Assembly (NCBI GenBank): GCA_030549775.1
Contig: CM060173.1
Location: 34,344,110-34,408,109 of the forward strand
DNA from: Tamarix chinensis
Lineage: Eukaryota > Streptophyta > Magnoliopsida > Caryophyllales > Tamaricaceae
Length of the DNA stretch: 64,000 nt
Reading direction: 5' to 3'
Shown one piece after another: positions 1 through 10,020 of this stretch (its first letter is position 1; every line of letters starts with the position of its first letter). Under the pieces are notes generated by a model. It worked only from the letters and a program-made list of their open reading frames with translations, searched no databases and had not been told where the DNA came from. Made by a program: the position numbers and the translations under genes.

Positions 1-1267
1 AACTTAGATTGTTGTTGGAATACTGAACTGCAGCCTTATTGTCACATAACAATTTGAGTGGTTTTTCAATACCATCAACTATACGCAGCTTCGTGACAAA
101 ATTTCGCAGCCATATACCATAATTAGAAGCCTCATAGCATGCCACAAATTCTGCTGCCATGGTGGAAGAGGCAACAACTGTCTGTTTGGAACTCTTCCAA
201 GACACAACTCCTCCAGCCATCAGAAAAACAAAACCTGATGTGGACTTCATACTATCTTGGCATCCAGCAAAGTCGGAGTCAGTGTATCCTACGATCTCAA
301 GCTTGTCTGACATCCGATATGTGAGCATATAATCTTTCATTTTCTGTAAGTACCGCATGACTCGTTTGGCAGGTGTCCAATGGTCAAGTCCTGGATTGCT
401 CATATATCTGCCCAACATCCCAGTAATGTACGCAATATCCATCTCAAGTCCAAAAGAGGTGATTACTTGATGAAATTTAAAATACCATTGTCGAGACGCT
501 TGCTTGAGCCCAAAGATAGATTTCTTAAGTTTGCATGCCATATTCTTTGGGTCTCCGTACACAAAGTTTTCTGGCTGTACCATATAGATCGTCTCCTCAA
601 TGTCACCATTGAGAAATGCGGTTTTTACGTCCATCTGATGTAACTCAAGATTAAAATGTGCCACTAATGCCATAATTACCCTCAAGGAGTCCTTAGAAGA
701 GACCGGAGAGAATGTCTCTTTAAAATCTTCTCCTTCCTTTTGTGTAAAGCCCTTAGCGACTAGACGCGCCTTATATCTTTCCACATTACCTTTTGAATCC
801 CTTTTAGTCTTAAATATCCATTTGCAACCAATGGGCTTCTTTCCTTAAGGCAATGGGACAAGATCCCATACGTCATTGTCCATCATGGACTTTATTTCCT
901 CATTCATGGCATTAATCCACCTTTGAGAATTCGAACTCTCCATGGCCTGACAGAAGTTGACTGGATCATCTTCCATCATGCCAATGCCAACCTCATGTTC
1001 TAGGAGAAATACAATATAATCATCCAAAATAGCACTTCTCCTTTCTCTAGTGGATCTCCTTAGCTCTTGAGGTTGTTGAGCTTGTCCTTCTGGAACAATC
1101 ACTTCATGTTGAATGGGTGGTTGTTCTGCATTGTCTTGTTGAGGTTCTTGATTTGCCTCCTGATCGATGACAGGTGCTGGGACTTGCACATCGTCAGAGA
1201 CAATAGTAGGAATAGTGACTAATTCCTCCTCAAAGACAATGTTTCTAACCTCATTTCTCCCCCCAAG
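1..1267 (-). pseudogene. pol: copia reverse transcriptase and RNase H remnant, palm deleted
   Basis: On the minus strand the linker (LRRSTRERRSAILDDYIVF) leads into the reverse transcriptase N-terminus (KPIGCKWIFKTKRD, RLVAKGFTQKEG, QMDVKTAFLNG). Near 440-445 the text jumps from ITSFGLEM to DIAYITGMLGRYMSNPG. The segment normally in between, which holds the YVDD catalytic motif, is absent; about 130 residues are missing compared with ordinary copia pol. RNase H follows (VGYTDSDFAGCQDSMKSTSG, then LLCDNKAA) and runs off the window. A stop near 846 also interrupts the frame. This enzyme cannot copy RNA. Confidence 0.88.
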
Positions 1268-2589
1268 CTAAACATCCTCAAAAAATGTGGCAGTTTCCGT
1301 CTCAAAAATTGACTTAAGTGTGGGATTATAAAACTTATAGCCCCTAGATCGCTCTGCATAACCAATAAAGTAACTACTAACTGTTTTGGAGTCCAATGAC
1401 TTTTCATGTGGTCTATAAGGCCTTGCCTCAGCTGGACATCCCCAAATATGGAAGTGCCTTAAACTAGGCCTTTTGCCTGTCCAAAGCTCATAAGGTGTTT
1501 TAGTAGTTGCTTTAGTTGGTACTCTATTTAGAATGTAAGCTGTTGTTTTTAGTGCTTCTCCCCAGAGTGATTCTGGTAAGGTAGAATGACTAATCATACT
1601 CCTCACCATGTCCTTAAGAGTTCTGTTTCGTCTTTCAGCTACACCATTCATGTTAGGAGATCCCGGCATGGTGTACTGTGGGACGATACCGCACTCCTCT
1701 AGGAATTTAGCAAATGGTCCTAGACATTGTTCACCTGAACCGTCATATCTACCATAGTACTCACCACCACGGTCAGATCTAACGTACTTAATTCGTTTGT
1801 TGAGTTAATTCTCAACCTCAAGCTTAAATGATTTGAACACGTCCAGCGACTGTGATTTCTAGTGAATGAGATACAGGTACCCATAACATGAGTAGTCGTC
1901 TATGAATGATATGAAATACTGTTGACCATTCCAAGAAGCCTTAGGGAACGGTCCACAGATATCTGTGTGGATCAATTCTAAGACATCCGAAGATCTATTT
2001 GCACCTGTTCTCTTAGTTTTGGTCTGTTTCCCCTTGGCACAATTGACACAATTGTTTAAGTCCACAAAGTCAAGGGAATTAAGTATACCATCAGACACAA
2101 GCCTCTCAATTCTAGCTTTTGAGATATGACCCAAGCACTTATGCCATAATGATGCTGAATTTTCCTTATTTAATTTGTGTTTGGTACCACGTGATTCCAC
2201 GTGCAGGATTTCATGATATGAAGCGATGATGTCAAGCATATATAGGTTATCGTAAGCGCATAATGAACCGGTGCCAGTCGTATTTGAATTTAATGAAAGA
2301 CTAAATTTATTATTTCCAAATGAACAAAAATAACCAGACTTGTCCAATAAGGAAATGGAAACCAAATTCCATCTAAAAGACAGTACAACAAAAGTGTCTT
2401 TCAGATCCAAATAGAAACCAGTTTCTAATAATAACCTAAAAGTGCCAATTGCTTCAACTGACGCTCCCTTGCCATCTCCCACATAGATGTATCTTTCGCC
2501 ATCACTTGGCTTTCTGTAGTTCAGGCAACCCTGCATAGAAACACTTATGTGAGTAGTAGCTCCAGAATCTAACCACCAAGTGTTTCTAG
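1268..2589 (-). pseudogene. pol: copia protease and integrase remnant
   Basis: The protease active site is visible as WWLDSGATTHIS (near 2545-2585; Asp in DSG). Downstream come the integrase zinc-binding region (HKCLGHIS, then CVNCAKGKQ) and the rve core: HTDICGPF, then RSDRGGEY, then [10 protein letters not shown]. All three acidic catalytic residues are therefore still present, unlike in the copia copy at 5146. A stop near 1806, a stop near 1860 and a frame change separate the core into pieces. Integrase would insert element cDNA in the nucleus. The C-terminal part ([20 protein letters not shown]) matches the usual copia post-core region. Confidence 0.9.
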
Positions 2590-3429
2590 GTACTGAGGCT
2601 AAATTAATCTCAGAACAAACCAAAGTAAGGATTGTACCTTTCTTTGCACGCCAAGCGTGGTATTTAGGACTATCCTTCTTTACATGTCCAGTTTTGTTGC
2701 AAAAGAAGCAGCTATCCTTTTCCTTCTGCTGTTTCTTTTGAATCGGACCCTTAGGAGCAGCTTCATCTTTTCTTTTATTGCCCTTGCCCTTAAAAGTACT
2801 GGCTAAGTGAGCACTTTCAGTCCTATCATGCTTCAATCTTTCCTCTTCTTGCACACAATAAGAAATGAGCTCATTGAGAGTCCATTTCTCCTTTTGGCAG
2901 TTATAACTGACCTTAAACTAACTGAATTGTGCAGAAAGTGAAAGTAACACCAAGTGCATGAGTAAATCATCTGATAACTCAAGCTTTAGCACTTTCAGTT
3001 TCGAAGCAATGTTGGACATTTCCATTATTTACTCCCTTATATTTCCTTTTCCTTTGTACTTCATTGAAATCAAGTGCTGCAAGAGAGTACTTGTTCCGCC
3101 TTATCGTTTTTTGCAAAACGTTTCTCAATTTCGGCAAGGAAATCCTTAGCATTGGTGATGTCCTCAGATACCCCACCTCTAAAGGCTTCCGGAATGCTGC
3201 GCTTAATGATCATTAGACTCATGCGATTCGACCGATCCTACTTCTCAAAGTTCCTCTTATCATCACAGGTACTTTTAGCTGTCAGATCAGCGGGTTTCGG
3301 AAGCCTGAGTGCATGATCCAGATCCATGAAGTCAAGGACAATGATAACATTGTCCTTCCATTCCTTAAAGCTATTCTCGTTCAGCATGGGAATAGAGCTT
3401 AAGTTAGCAGATATAGTAGTAGCAGACAT
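2590..3429 (-). pseudogene. gag: copia gag (nucleocapsid) remnant
   Basis: The reading starts at the ATG complementary to 3427-3429 (MSATTISANL) and runs toward lower coordinates. It carries the gag-type stretch NSFKEWKDNVIIVLDFMDL near the start and a CCHC knuckle region near 2650-2710. The knuckle reads CFFCNKTGHVKKDS, so the fourth metal ligand is Ser instead of Cys. Frameshifts break the middle between about 2850 and 3240. Gag normally packages the element RNA into virus-like particles in the cytoplasm. This copy would not make an intact protein. The family call rests on its position before a copia protease. Confidence 0.82.
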
Positions 3430-3889
3430 GGCTGTACAGAAAACATAAACATACATAAGTTTCAAGTAATGCACATAAATAGGCCCTTATGAAATTTTAA
3501 TTGGAATAAAAGAAAATAAACTTGATATCCAATTAAAAAAAATTAATTAAGTCAATCATGAATTATTATTATTTTAATATAGAAATAATAATACACAATA
3601 AATATAAGGCCCAAACTATAAGTCTAAATAGTATAAAAGAAAAACTGGGCCACAGAAAAATAACTGTAGGCCCAAAGCTAGACCGGTCCAACTTAAAGAT
3701 TTATTAGCCCAAAAATAACTAAATATATAACAAAAAAAAATAACACCATGCATCTCCGGAAATGGCACATAAGGTCTCGGCATTTATTTTTTTAAAAGAA
3801 AATTGGGCCACATGACACATAAGAAGGGAAAGGGTGCGAGGCATCCCTACCGCCGCAGCCCTTGCAACCCTAATTTTTTTTTAATAGCC

Positions 3890-4110
3890 TCAATGAATGA
3901 ACAGTAATCGGCATGAACAGTCGAATGAACAGTAATCGGCATGAACAGTCCATCGATGAACAATACTCGACGAAAAAAAATTGAATGAACAGTAACTGAT
4001 GAGCTGTCCGATGAGTTAATTGGCATGAACAGTTCCATCGATAAATAGTCTCGACGGAAAAAAATTTGAATGAACAGTAACTGATGAACAGTACCGACGC
4101 ATGACCTTTT
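3890..4110 (-). repeat. Short repeats in the copia leader
   Basis: The untranslated leader between primer site and gag contains about four imperfect copies of a 45-60 bp unit. On the plus strand each is built around GAATGAACAGTAA, GGCATGAACAGT and CATCGATGAAC followed by a TCGACG and poly-A run. No coding potential is apparent. Confidence 0.65.
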
Positions 4111-4144
4111 TTTTTTTTGAATTAATCTAGATAAATTTAGCAAC

Positions 4145-4157
4145 GGCTCTGATACCA
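4145..4157 (-). other. Primer binding site, initiator tRNA-Met type
   Basis: The minus strand reads TGGTATCAGAGCC, the classical complement of the 3' end of initiator tRNA-Met used to prime minus-strand synthesis in plant retrotransposons. It sits two bases after the LTR end, which fixes that end and the element's orientation. Confidence 0.9.
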
Positions 4158-4159
4158 AT

Positions 4160-4638
4160 TGATAGATTAATATATAATCTATATATATTTGACTGGATCG
4201 AAAGCTAATCTATCAAGATTAATATATATAATATATCGCGGAAGAGTACCTGAATCCATCATAATAAAAGATTTGTCGGGTACCGTCGAATCTGATATCA
4301 AACCCTAACGGTCGGTTTTGTAGTCTTCTAGATTACGCACGTACCCGTTACTTGCCAATGACTGATGGGAACCAATGGGGCGAAGTACGTCTGACCTAGG
4401 GACCATAACCACATATATATAGATAACAAGCTTGTCATCTATCGGGCCATCCTAGTTCGGTCCATCAACGATCTAGGACTCCCATAGTCTCTACACATAT
4501 CGGTCCACATTCAATCAGATACATTAGGCCCAACTTAATTAAACCTAATTCGATCACGTTTATTCGGGCCTAACCGTTACGACAACGTCCAATTCGTATC
4601 GTTCACATGCAAGCCCAACGTTGGATAATAATCCAACA
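4160..4638 (-). repeat. 5' LTR of minus-strand copia element
   Basis: On the minus strand the LTR starts TGTTGGATTATT and ends CTATCA, so it has TG...CA ends. The end lies two bases from a tRNA-Met primer site. Length is 479 bp, normal for copia. The mate LTR is outside the window, so LTR divergence cannot be estimated. Confidence 0.88.
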
Positions 4639-4643
4639 TGGAC

Positions 4644-5145
4644 ATGATGTCCACTCTACCTAAGGAAACATCATGGGCTTTGCCATTCTTGTACCAGTAT
4701 CAAGGTTGTTGCCTTGCCCAGTTAGCCTTCAGGGAACACTAGCATTCTAAAAACACTTTGAAGCTCATGAGTCGGATATCTTCATCGCAACCCTTCCCGA
4801 ATCCGACACTACTTGGTTGAAAGCCACAATATTTGCCTTGGTCAACTGAGCAAAATATCCAGTATCTCCTGCAGGGCTGTTGAAAGACCACCCTCTGCTC
4901 CTCAAAAATCCCCATGAACTTGTTAGTTTGATCGAGATGGAGTTGTATTCCGATTACAAAAAAGTTCTAGACCTTTCCTCGACCCCACCTCCTCGCCTAT
5001 TCCGCACTCACCTCCCAATCGCCTTAATGCCTCAATATGCAAAGGAAACTAACTACAGAATTGTATATATATGTCGAGAACCTAAGGATGTTTTCCTTTC
5101 TCTATGGCACTTCACAAACAAGATAAGGTCACAAAACCCACATCC
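4644..5145 (+). pseudogene. Plant cytosolic sulfotransferase pseudogene, N-terminal half
   Basis: These enzymes move sulfate from PAPS to hydroxyl groups of flavonols, brassinosteroids, glucosinolate precursors and similar acceptors in the cytosol. The plant family pattern is clear in pieces: LPKETSW and LYQYQG near the start, HFEAHESDIFIATLP, then the PAPS-binding loop LPESDTTWLKA (usual form LPKSGTTWLK, so two loop residues are changed), then LFRTHLPI, YRIVYICREPKDVFLSLWHF. Lesions: a frame change near 4720, stops near 4749 and 4847, and abrupt loss of everything after SLWHFTNKIRSQNPHP, about half of a normal enzyme of roughly 330 residues. The left edge abuts a copia LTR and the right edge fuses to copia gag. 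The acceptor cannot be predicted. It is the only host-gene-like sequence I recognise. Confidence 0.87.
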
Positions 5146-6962
5146 ATCAGAGGGCAAAATCAAGAGGGAAGAGATCAATCTTCTTAGAATTACAAAGGCC
5201 CTCTCAAGTGTTATTATTGCAAGAAACCTGAACACAAAGAAGCTAGCTACTGGAATAAAGAGGAGGATGAGCAAAAGGGTGAACAGAAGTCTAACTTTGT
5301 AGGGTAGGAAGTGAAGTTGTTCTTAGCTCATATTACATCTGGCAATGATGCAGAAGCAGGCATGTGGTATGTTGACAGTGGGTGTTCTAATCACATGTCA
5401 AGTGCCAAGTCTATGTTCAAAGATCTGGATGAAACTGTAAAGAGCAAGGTGAGACTTGGAGATGGACAGTAGCTTGAAGTGGAAGGCAAAGACACGATTG
5501 CAATCACATCTGAGTAAGGCAATACTAAGATCTTATGTGATGTGGAGTATGTACCAAAATTGGCTCACAATTTTCTTAGTGTGGGTCAACTGCTAAACTC
5601 TAGGTTTCATGTGCTATTTGAAAATCAGTCTTGCACAATTTGTGACAAGAAGACCAAAGAAGTTGTGAAAATTCCAATGGGAAGAAACAGGATGTTTCCT
5701 CTGGATTTGTCAGGACACATCAGTAGAGCTTTAACAATCAAAGGGGATGATGATGCTAAGTTGTGGCACTTCAGATATGGTCATCTACATATGCAGGGTT
5801 TAAAGGTGCTACACTCTAAGGACATGGTAAAAGGACTGCCAAAAATAAGAGAACTTGAGCTTTGTGAGGGATGCCTCTATGGAAAGCAATCAAGAGGATC
5901 ATTTCCAAGTGGGAAGGCATGGAGAGCAATTGGTGTCTTGAGCTTCTCCATACATATTTGTGTGGTCCAATGCAGATAGTCTCTCTTGGTGGAAGTAAGT
6001 ATTTTCTTCTCATAACCGATGACTATAGTAGGATGAGTTGGGTGTACTTTCTCAAGGATAAATCTGATGCACTTGATAGCTTTAAAATCTTTAAGGCTAT
6101 GGTGGGAAAATAGTCTGGATTGTGTGTAAAAGCATTGAGGACAAACAGAGGTGGCAAATTTCTGTCAAATGAATTTATTAAATTCTATGAAGAGCAAAGC
6201 ATAAGAAGGGAATTGACAGCTCCATACACTCCTAAGCAAAATGGAGTAGCTGAGAGAAAAAATAGAACAGTGGTTGAAATGGCAAGGAGTATGCTTAAAG
6301 CCGGAAGAGTGCCAAAAAAATTCTGATGTGAAGCTGTTGCAACAATAGTGTATATTTTGAATGTCTCTCCTACAAAAGCTGTCATGAACAAGACTCCATT
6401 TGAAGATTGGCGAGGAAGAAAACCATCTGTAAGTCACTTGAGAATCTTTGGTTCTACAGCTTATGCATTAGTTGATTTGAGGTCCAAGCTAGATGATAAG
6501 TTAGTAAAATGTGTATTTATTGGCTATGCAACTCAATCTGAAGCATATAGATTGTATAACCCACTCACTGGCAAGATTATTGTTAGTAGAAATGTTATAT
6601 TTAATGAAGATGAAGGCCGAAATTGGGAAGAAATCAGTGATAGTTATAGTTCTCAACAGAAGACAGTTAACTTTGATAGCTCAGAAGTTAGCTCAGATGT
6701 GCCAGAGAATGTTCATCACACTCCTAGCTCTCCGTCAACACCTTCATCATCAAGCCAAAGTTCACTATCTCCTTCAAATGCATCTTCACCAAGTTCATCA
6801 GGTAATTCAGCTCCAAGAAGGTATAGATCTCTAGAGGATTTGTATGAGAATTGTGATTTTGCTTTAATGGCTGCAGATCTAACCTGTTTTGACGAAGCTA
6901 AGAATGAGCTTGAGTGGCAAAAGGCAATGAAAGAAGAGATCAAGTCAATTGAGAAGAATTAG
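5146..6962 (+). pseudogene. pol: copia gag tail, protease and integrase remnant
   Basis: The gag end shows a knuckle CYYCKKPEHKEASY in which the last Cys is Tyr. The protease active site reads MWYVDSGCSNHMS (about 5362-5400). Integrase shows its HHCC region (HFRYGHLHMQG, then LCEGCLYGKQ) and the rve core. In the core the first catalytic Asp is Tyr (LHTYLCGPMQ, near 5955), the second is Asn (LRTNRGGKF, near 6145), and only the Glu of NGVAERKNRT is kept. Stops lie at 5185, 5300, 5470, 5515, 6111, 6324 and 6960, with a frame change near 5935. A Ser/Pro-rich linker (6690-6810) precedes reverse transcriptase. The integrase would be inactive twice over. Confidence 0.9.
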
Positions 6963-8429
6963 ACTTGGACTTTGGTTGATCCTCCTGAAGGCAAGAATGT
7001 CATTGGACTGAAGTGGGTGTATAGGACCTAGTTCAACACAGATGGAAGTATTTAGAAGTATAAAGCAAGGCTGGTGGCTAAGGGGTATGCACAACAAGAG
7101 GGAGTTGATTTTGCGGAGGCTTTCTCACTAGTAGCAAGGTTTGAAACTGTAAGAGTAGTTTTGGCCTTGGCTGCTCAATGGAAACTTGTTGTGTTTCAGT
7201 TAGATGTTAAGTCTGCATTTCTGAATAGAGACCTTCAAGAAGAAGTCTTTGTTGAGCAACCACTCGGCTTTTTTAAGAATCGTGAAGAAGGCAAAGTGTA
7301 CAAGCTGCAAAAGGCCTTGTATGGACTAAAAGAGGCTCCACTAGCCTGGTATAGCAAGATTGATTCCTTCTTTCTTCAAAATAGATTTGAGAGAAGTGAA
7401 AATGAGCCAACTTTGTATGTGAAGAAACAAGGTATGAATGGTTTCGTAATTGTTTGTCTTTATGTAGATGATATAATATACTTCAGTTCTTCTCAAAAGA
7501 TGCTAGATGAGTTCAAAGTGGCAATGATGGAGCAGTTTGAAATGAGAGACCTTTGAATGCTTCAATATTATCTTGGTCTAGAAGTGAAGCAAGGAAGTGA
7601 TGGAACATTTCTATGCCAAAGGAAGTATGTAGAAGCTTTTTTGAAGAAATTCTCAATGGAGAAATGTGAAGCAATAAGAACTCCTATGAACACAAATGAG
7701 AAACTGCAGAGAGAGGATGACACAGAGAAGGCTGATGAGAAGAATTTCAGAAGCTTAGTTGGTGGCTTGAACTACCTCACACATTCAAGACTTGATATAG
7801 CTCATAGTGTGAGTGTAGTGTCAAGATACATGCACTCTCCAACCAAGCAACATCTAGGAGAAGAAAGAAGAATTCTCAAATATGTGGCAGGGTCAATTAA
7901 GCTTGGAATCTGGTATGAAAGTGTTGAAAATTTCAAGTTAGTTGGTTATTCTGACAGTGATTTGGCAGGGTGCTTAGATGACAGGAAGAGCACATCTGGT
8001 TCTGTATTTAGCTTGGGGTCTGGAGCTATCACATGGAGTTCCAAGAAGTAGGATACAGTGGCTCTATCTTCATCTGAAGCTGAGTATGTTGTAGCTGGAT
8101 CAGCTGCAAGGCAAGCTATTTGGTTGAGAAAGTTGCTAAAGGACTTGTGCTGTGAGCAAGAAGGTGCAATTGAGTTGTGGTGTGACAACAATTCAGCTAT
8201 AGCAATGACCAAGAATCTAGTATTTCATGCAAGAACCAAGCATATTAAAGTTCAACATCACTTCATAAGGAAGCTAGTATCTGAGGAGGACTTGGTTCCG
8301 AAATTCTGTGGTACTAATGATCAAAATGCAGATCTGTTTACAAAGGCCTTAGCTCAAGTCAAGCATCATTTCTTTCTGAAGAAAATTGGAATGCACGAGC
8401 TTGAATTAAGAGGAGGTGTTAAATTATAA
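6963..8429 (+). pseudogene. pol: copia reverse transcriptase and RNase H remnant
   Basis: Reverse transcriptase motifs are well kept: RLVAKGYAQQEGVDF, FQLDVKSAFLN, LYGLKEAPLAWYSKI and the catalytic box CLYVDDIIYF (about 7455-7485). RNase H follows with YSDSDLAGCLDDRKSTSG, SSSEAEYVVAGSAARQA and LWCDNNSAI, ending LELRGGVKL at the polypurine tract. Stops at 7029, 7053, 7554 and 8049 interrupt an otherwise continuous frame. Unlike the copia copy at 1-4638, the palm domain is intact. The protein normally copies element RNA inside cytoplasmic particles. Confidence 0.92.
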
Positions 8430-8730
8430 TTCAAGCTTGTATGGTCCACATAGACTAGGCTAAATAAGTCAGATTTAGTTTGCTGAATTATAGGAAGACT
8501 CTATCAAAGTTGTTGTTGGTTTTCTACTATTAATTTAGGCTTATTTGAGTTTCTTTTTAAGTCATATTGTTATCCTTAATTCTGGGTGATGTTAGACATT
8601 GTTAGTGGAGCTATTTAGTTGCTTTTCATTAGGTTACTTAAGCATTGTATTGGTTCTGATTTGAATTGAATGAATAAGACGCATTTTTTGCTTTTCACAT
8701 CTCTATCTCCAATTCTCTGTTTTGACAACA
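8417..8730 (+). repeat. 3' LTR of plus-strand copia element
   Basis: The purine tract AAGAGGAGG at 8409-8416 is followed immediately by TGTTAAATTATAATTC, the expected LTR start. The proposed end, TTTGACAACA at 8730, mirrors the start (TGTT...AACA). With no partner LTR, the right boundary is an inference; the left one is firm. Confidence 0.75.
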
Positions 8731-8739
8731 GCTTGTGTG

Positions 8740-8826
8740 TTTTCTCTTTGTTCTTCTACCCTGCTCCCTTTCTTTCTTCGTATAAGTGCATGGGTATGGA
8801 TGATGTCATAACCTAGTGCTAATGAC
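8740..8826 (+). repeat. Dispersed repeat, copy 1
   Basis: Roughly 80 bp ending ATGGGTATGGATGATGTCAT and GTGCTAATG is repeated at 31008-31097 at an estimated 75-80 percent identity. It follows the copia LTR directly. Identity of the repeat is unknown. Confidence 0.6.
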
Positions 8827-9424
8827 ATTTCAATATGGTGGAGGGGCCACTTCCCCTTACATGGGGCTACTCCAATTTTATATATAATATGGAACCAATT
8901 AAGAGAATATCCCAATTTACTTTAACAAATATCAAAATAGTCTTAACTTGAAAAAATAACCGAAAAAGTCTAAGGAACCAACGACATTAGTTTTTATCAT
9001 GCCTTATTGGTTGATGTGTTTCTTTTAATTTTAACCCCTACCCATCCCTACCTTCCTCACACTCTTCTTTAATATTTACGAAAGTCTTCATTTCTCTCCT
9101 CTTAGCAATTCTTTTCTCTCTTTCTCTACAAACATAATTTTCGTTCCTGGAATTACATCTCTCTCTTTTTTTTAGCACCTTTGTTTGCAATTCTTTGAGA
9201 AATCTTAAATATTAGGTATGGTTTTATTCTTATATTCTTAATTTTATAATTATAATATGTGTTATTTTATATAATTATGCTATAATGTAGATATATTATG
9301 CCATAACATAGATAGATTATGTCAGATTATAATATAGATAGATTCTATTAGATTGTGTATAATATGTGATTATGTTGTTAAATTTGTTATTCTATATAAA
9401 TTATTTATTGGATGAGATGCTATC

Positions 9425-9449
9425 ATATATATATATATATATATATATA
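9425..9449. repeat. AT dinucleotide microsatellite
   Basis: About twelve uninterrupted AT units inside A+T-rich DNA. Confidence 0.95.
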
Positions 9450-9859
9450 GTGCTCTAGTTTCTATTTATATTTCATATGCTATAATATATATGATTCATT
9501 CCAAGTATAATCAACAACCTATATAACAAACACACCATAGTGAAATTTTTATTCATAACATAATTACTTGACAACATCACTTATCCATTGTTGTAAGTTT
9601 GTAGCCAATTGTTCACTGATTGAATTGCATGGCTATCAAGTTGGTAAACTATATGCAACCATATCCAAGTAGTCTATTTATTAGACCAAAAACATTTAGA
9701 AAATTAATAGAAGACAAATCATATGTATGTTCAATAAACATACCTCTGTGTAGTTCTTCTAAAGTGCATGTTGTTTGATTTTCATTGCTATTTTTTTTCT
9801 TTTTCCATCAAGGATTTATATGGACTACAAAGAACCCCAACTAGGTTTAAAAGACCTAG

Positions 9860-10020
9860 CATGCTCCTTAATCATTTTAGCAATGTTTGGAATAGAGTGA
9901 TTAATGTCTTCAAATTGAGCAGCATCAACATTTACTCCAAACTCTGAAAAACTTTCAATTCCACAATGGTCTTTATTAAATCAGGGTGGGCATTGATATC
10001 TCAGCCTCAAAAATTTTTTT
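9860..10020 (-). pseudogene. Unrecognised coding-like fragment
   Basis: On the minus strand a stop-free stretch of about 50 codons reads through KDHCGIESFSEFGVNVDAA and IPNIAKMIKEHARSFKPSW. The composition looks protein-like rather than random A+T-rich translation. I do not recognise the family and assign no function. It could be an exon of a decayed transposon gene. Confidence 0.3.

Larger units (their letters stand above)
1..4638 (-). mobile_element. Ty1/copia LTR retrotransposon, 3' part cut by window edge
   Basis: Read on the minus strand, this holds a 5' LTR (4638-4160), a tRNA-Met primer site, a leader of about 700 bases, then gag, protease, integrase, reverse transcriptase and RNase H. 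The PR-IN-RT-RH order defines Ty1/copia. The element leaves the window inside RNase H, so its 3' LTR is not visible. Several in-frame stops, frameshifts and a deletion within reverse transcriptase make it non-autonomous. The candidate 5-bp target duplication at the 5' end is TGGAC (4639-4643), which cannot be checked without the other end. It inserted just upstream of the sulfotransferase pseudogene, probably removing that gene's first codons. Confidence 0.93.
5146..8730 (+). mobile_element. Ty1/copia LTR retrotransposon, 5' truncated
   Basis: It contains, in order, the gag zinc knuckle, protease, integrase, reverse transcriptase, RNase H, polypurine tract and one LTR (8417-8730). The 5' LTR, primer site and most of gag are missing, and sulfotransferase sequence stands directly where they should be. 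No matching 5' end is visible in the window, so no target duplication can be tested. At least ten in-frame stops interrupt pol; seven or more are TAG, often where a CAG codon is usual. This copy is dead but only modestly decayed. Confidence 0.93.
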
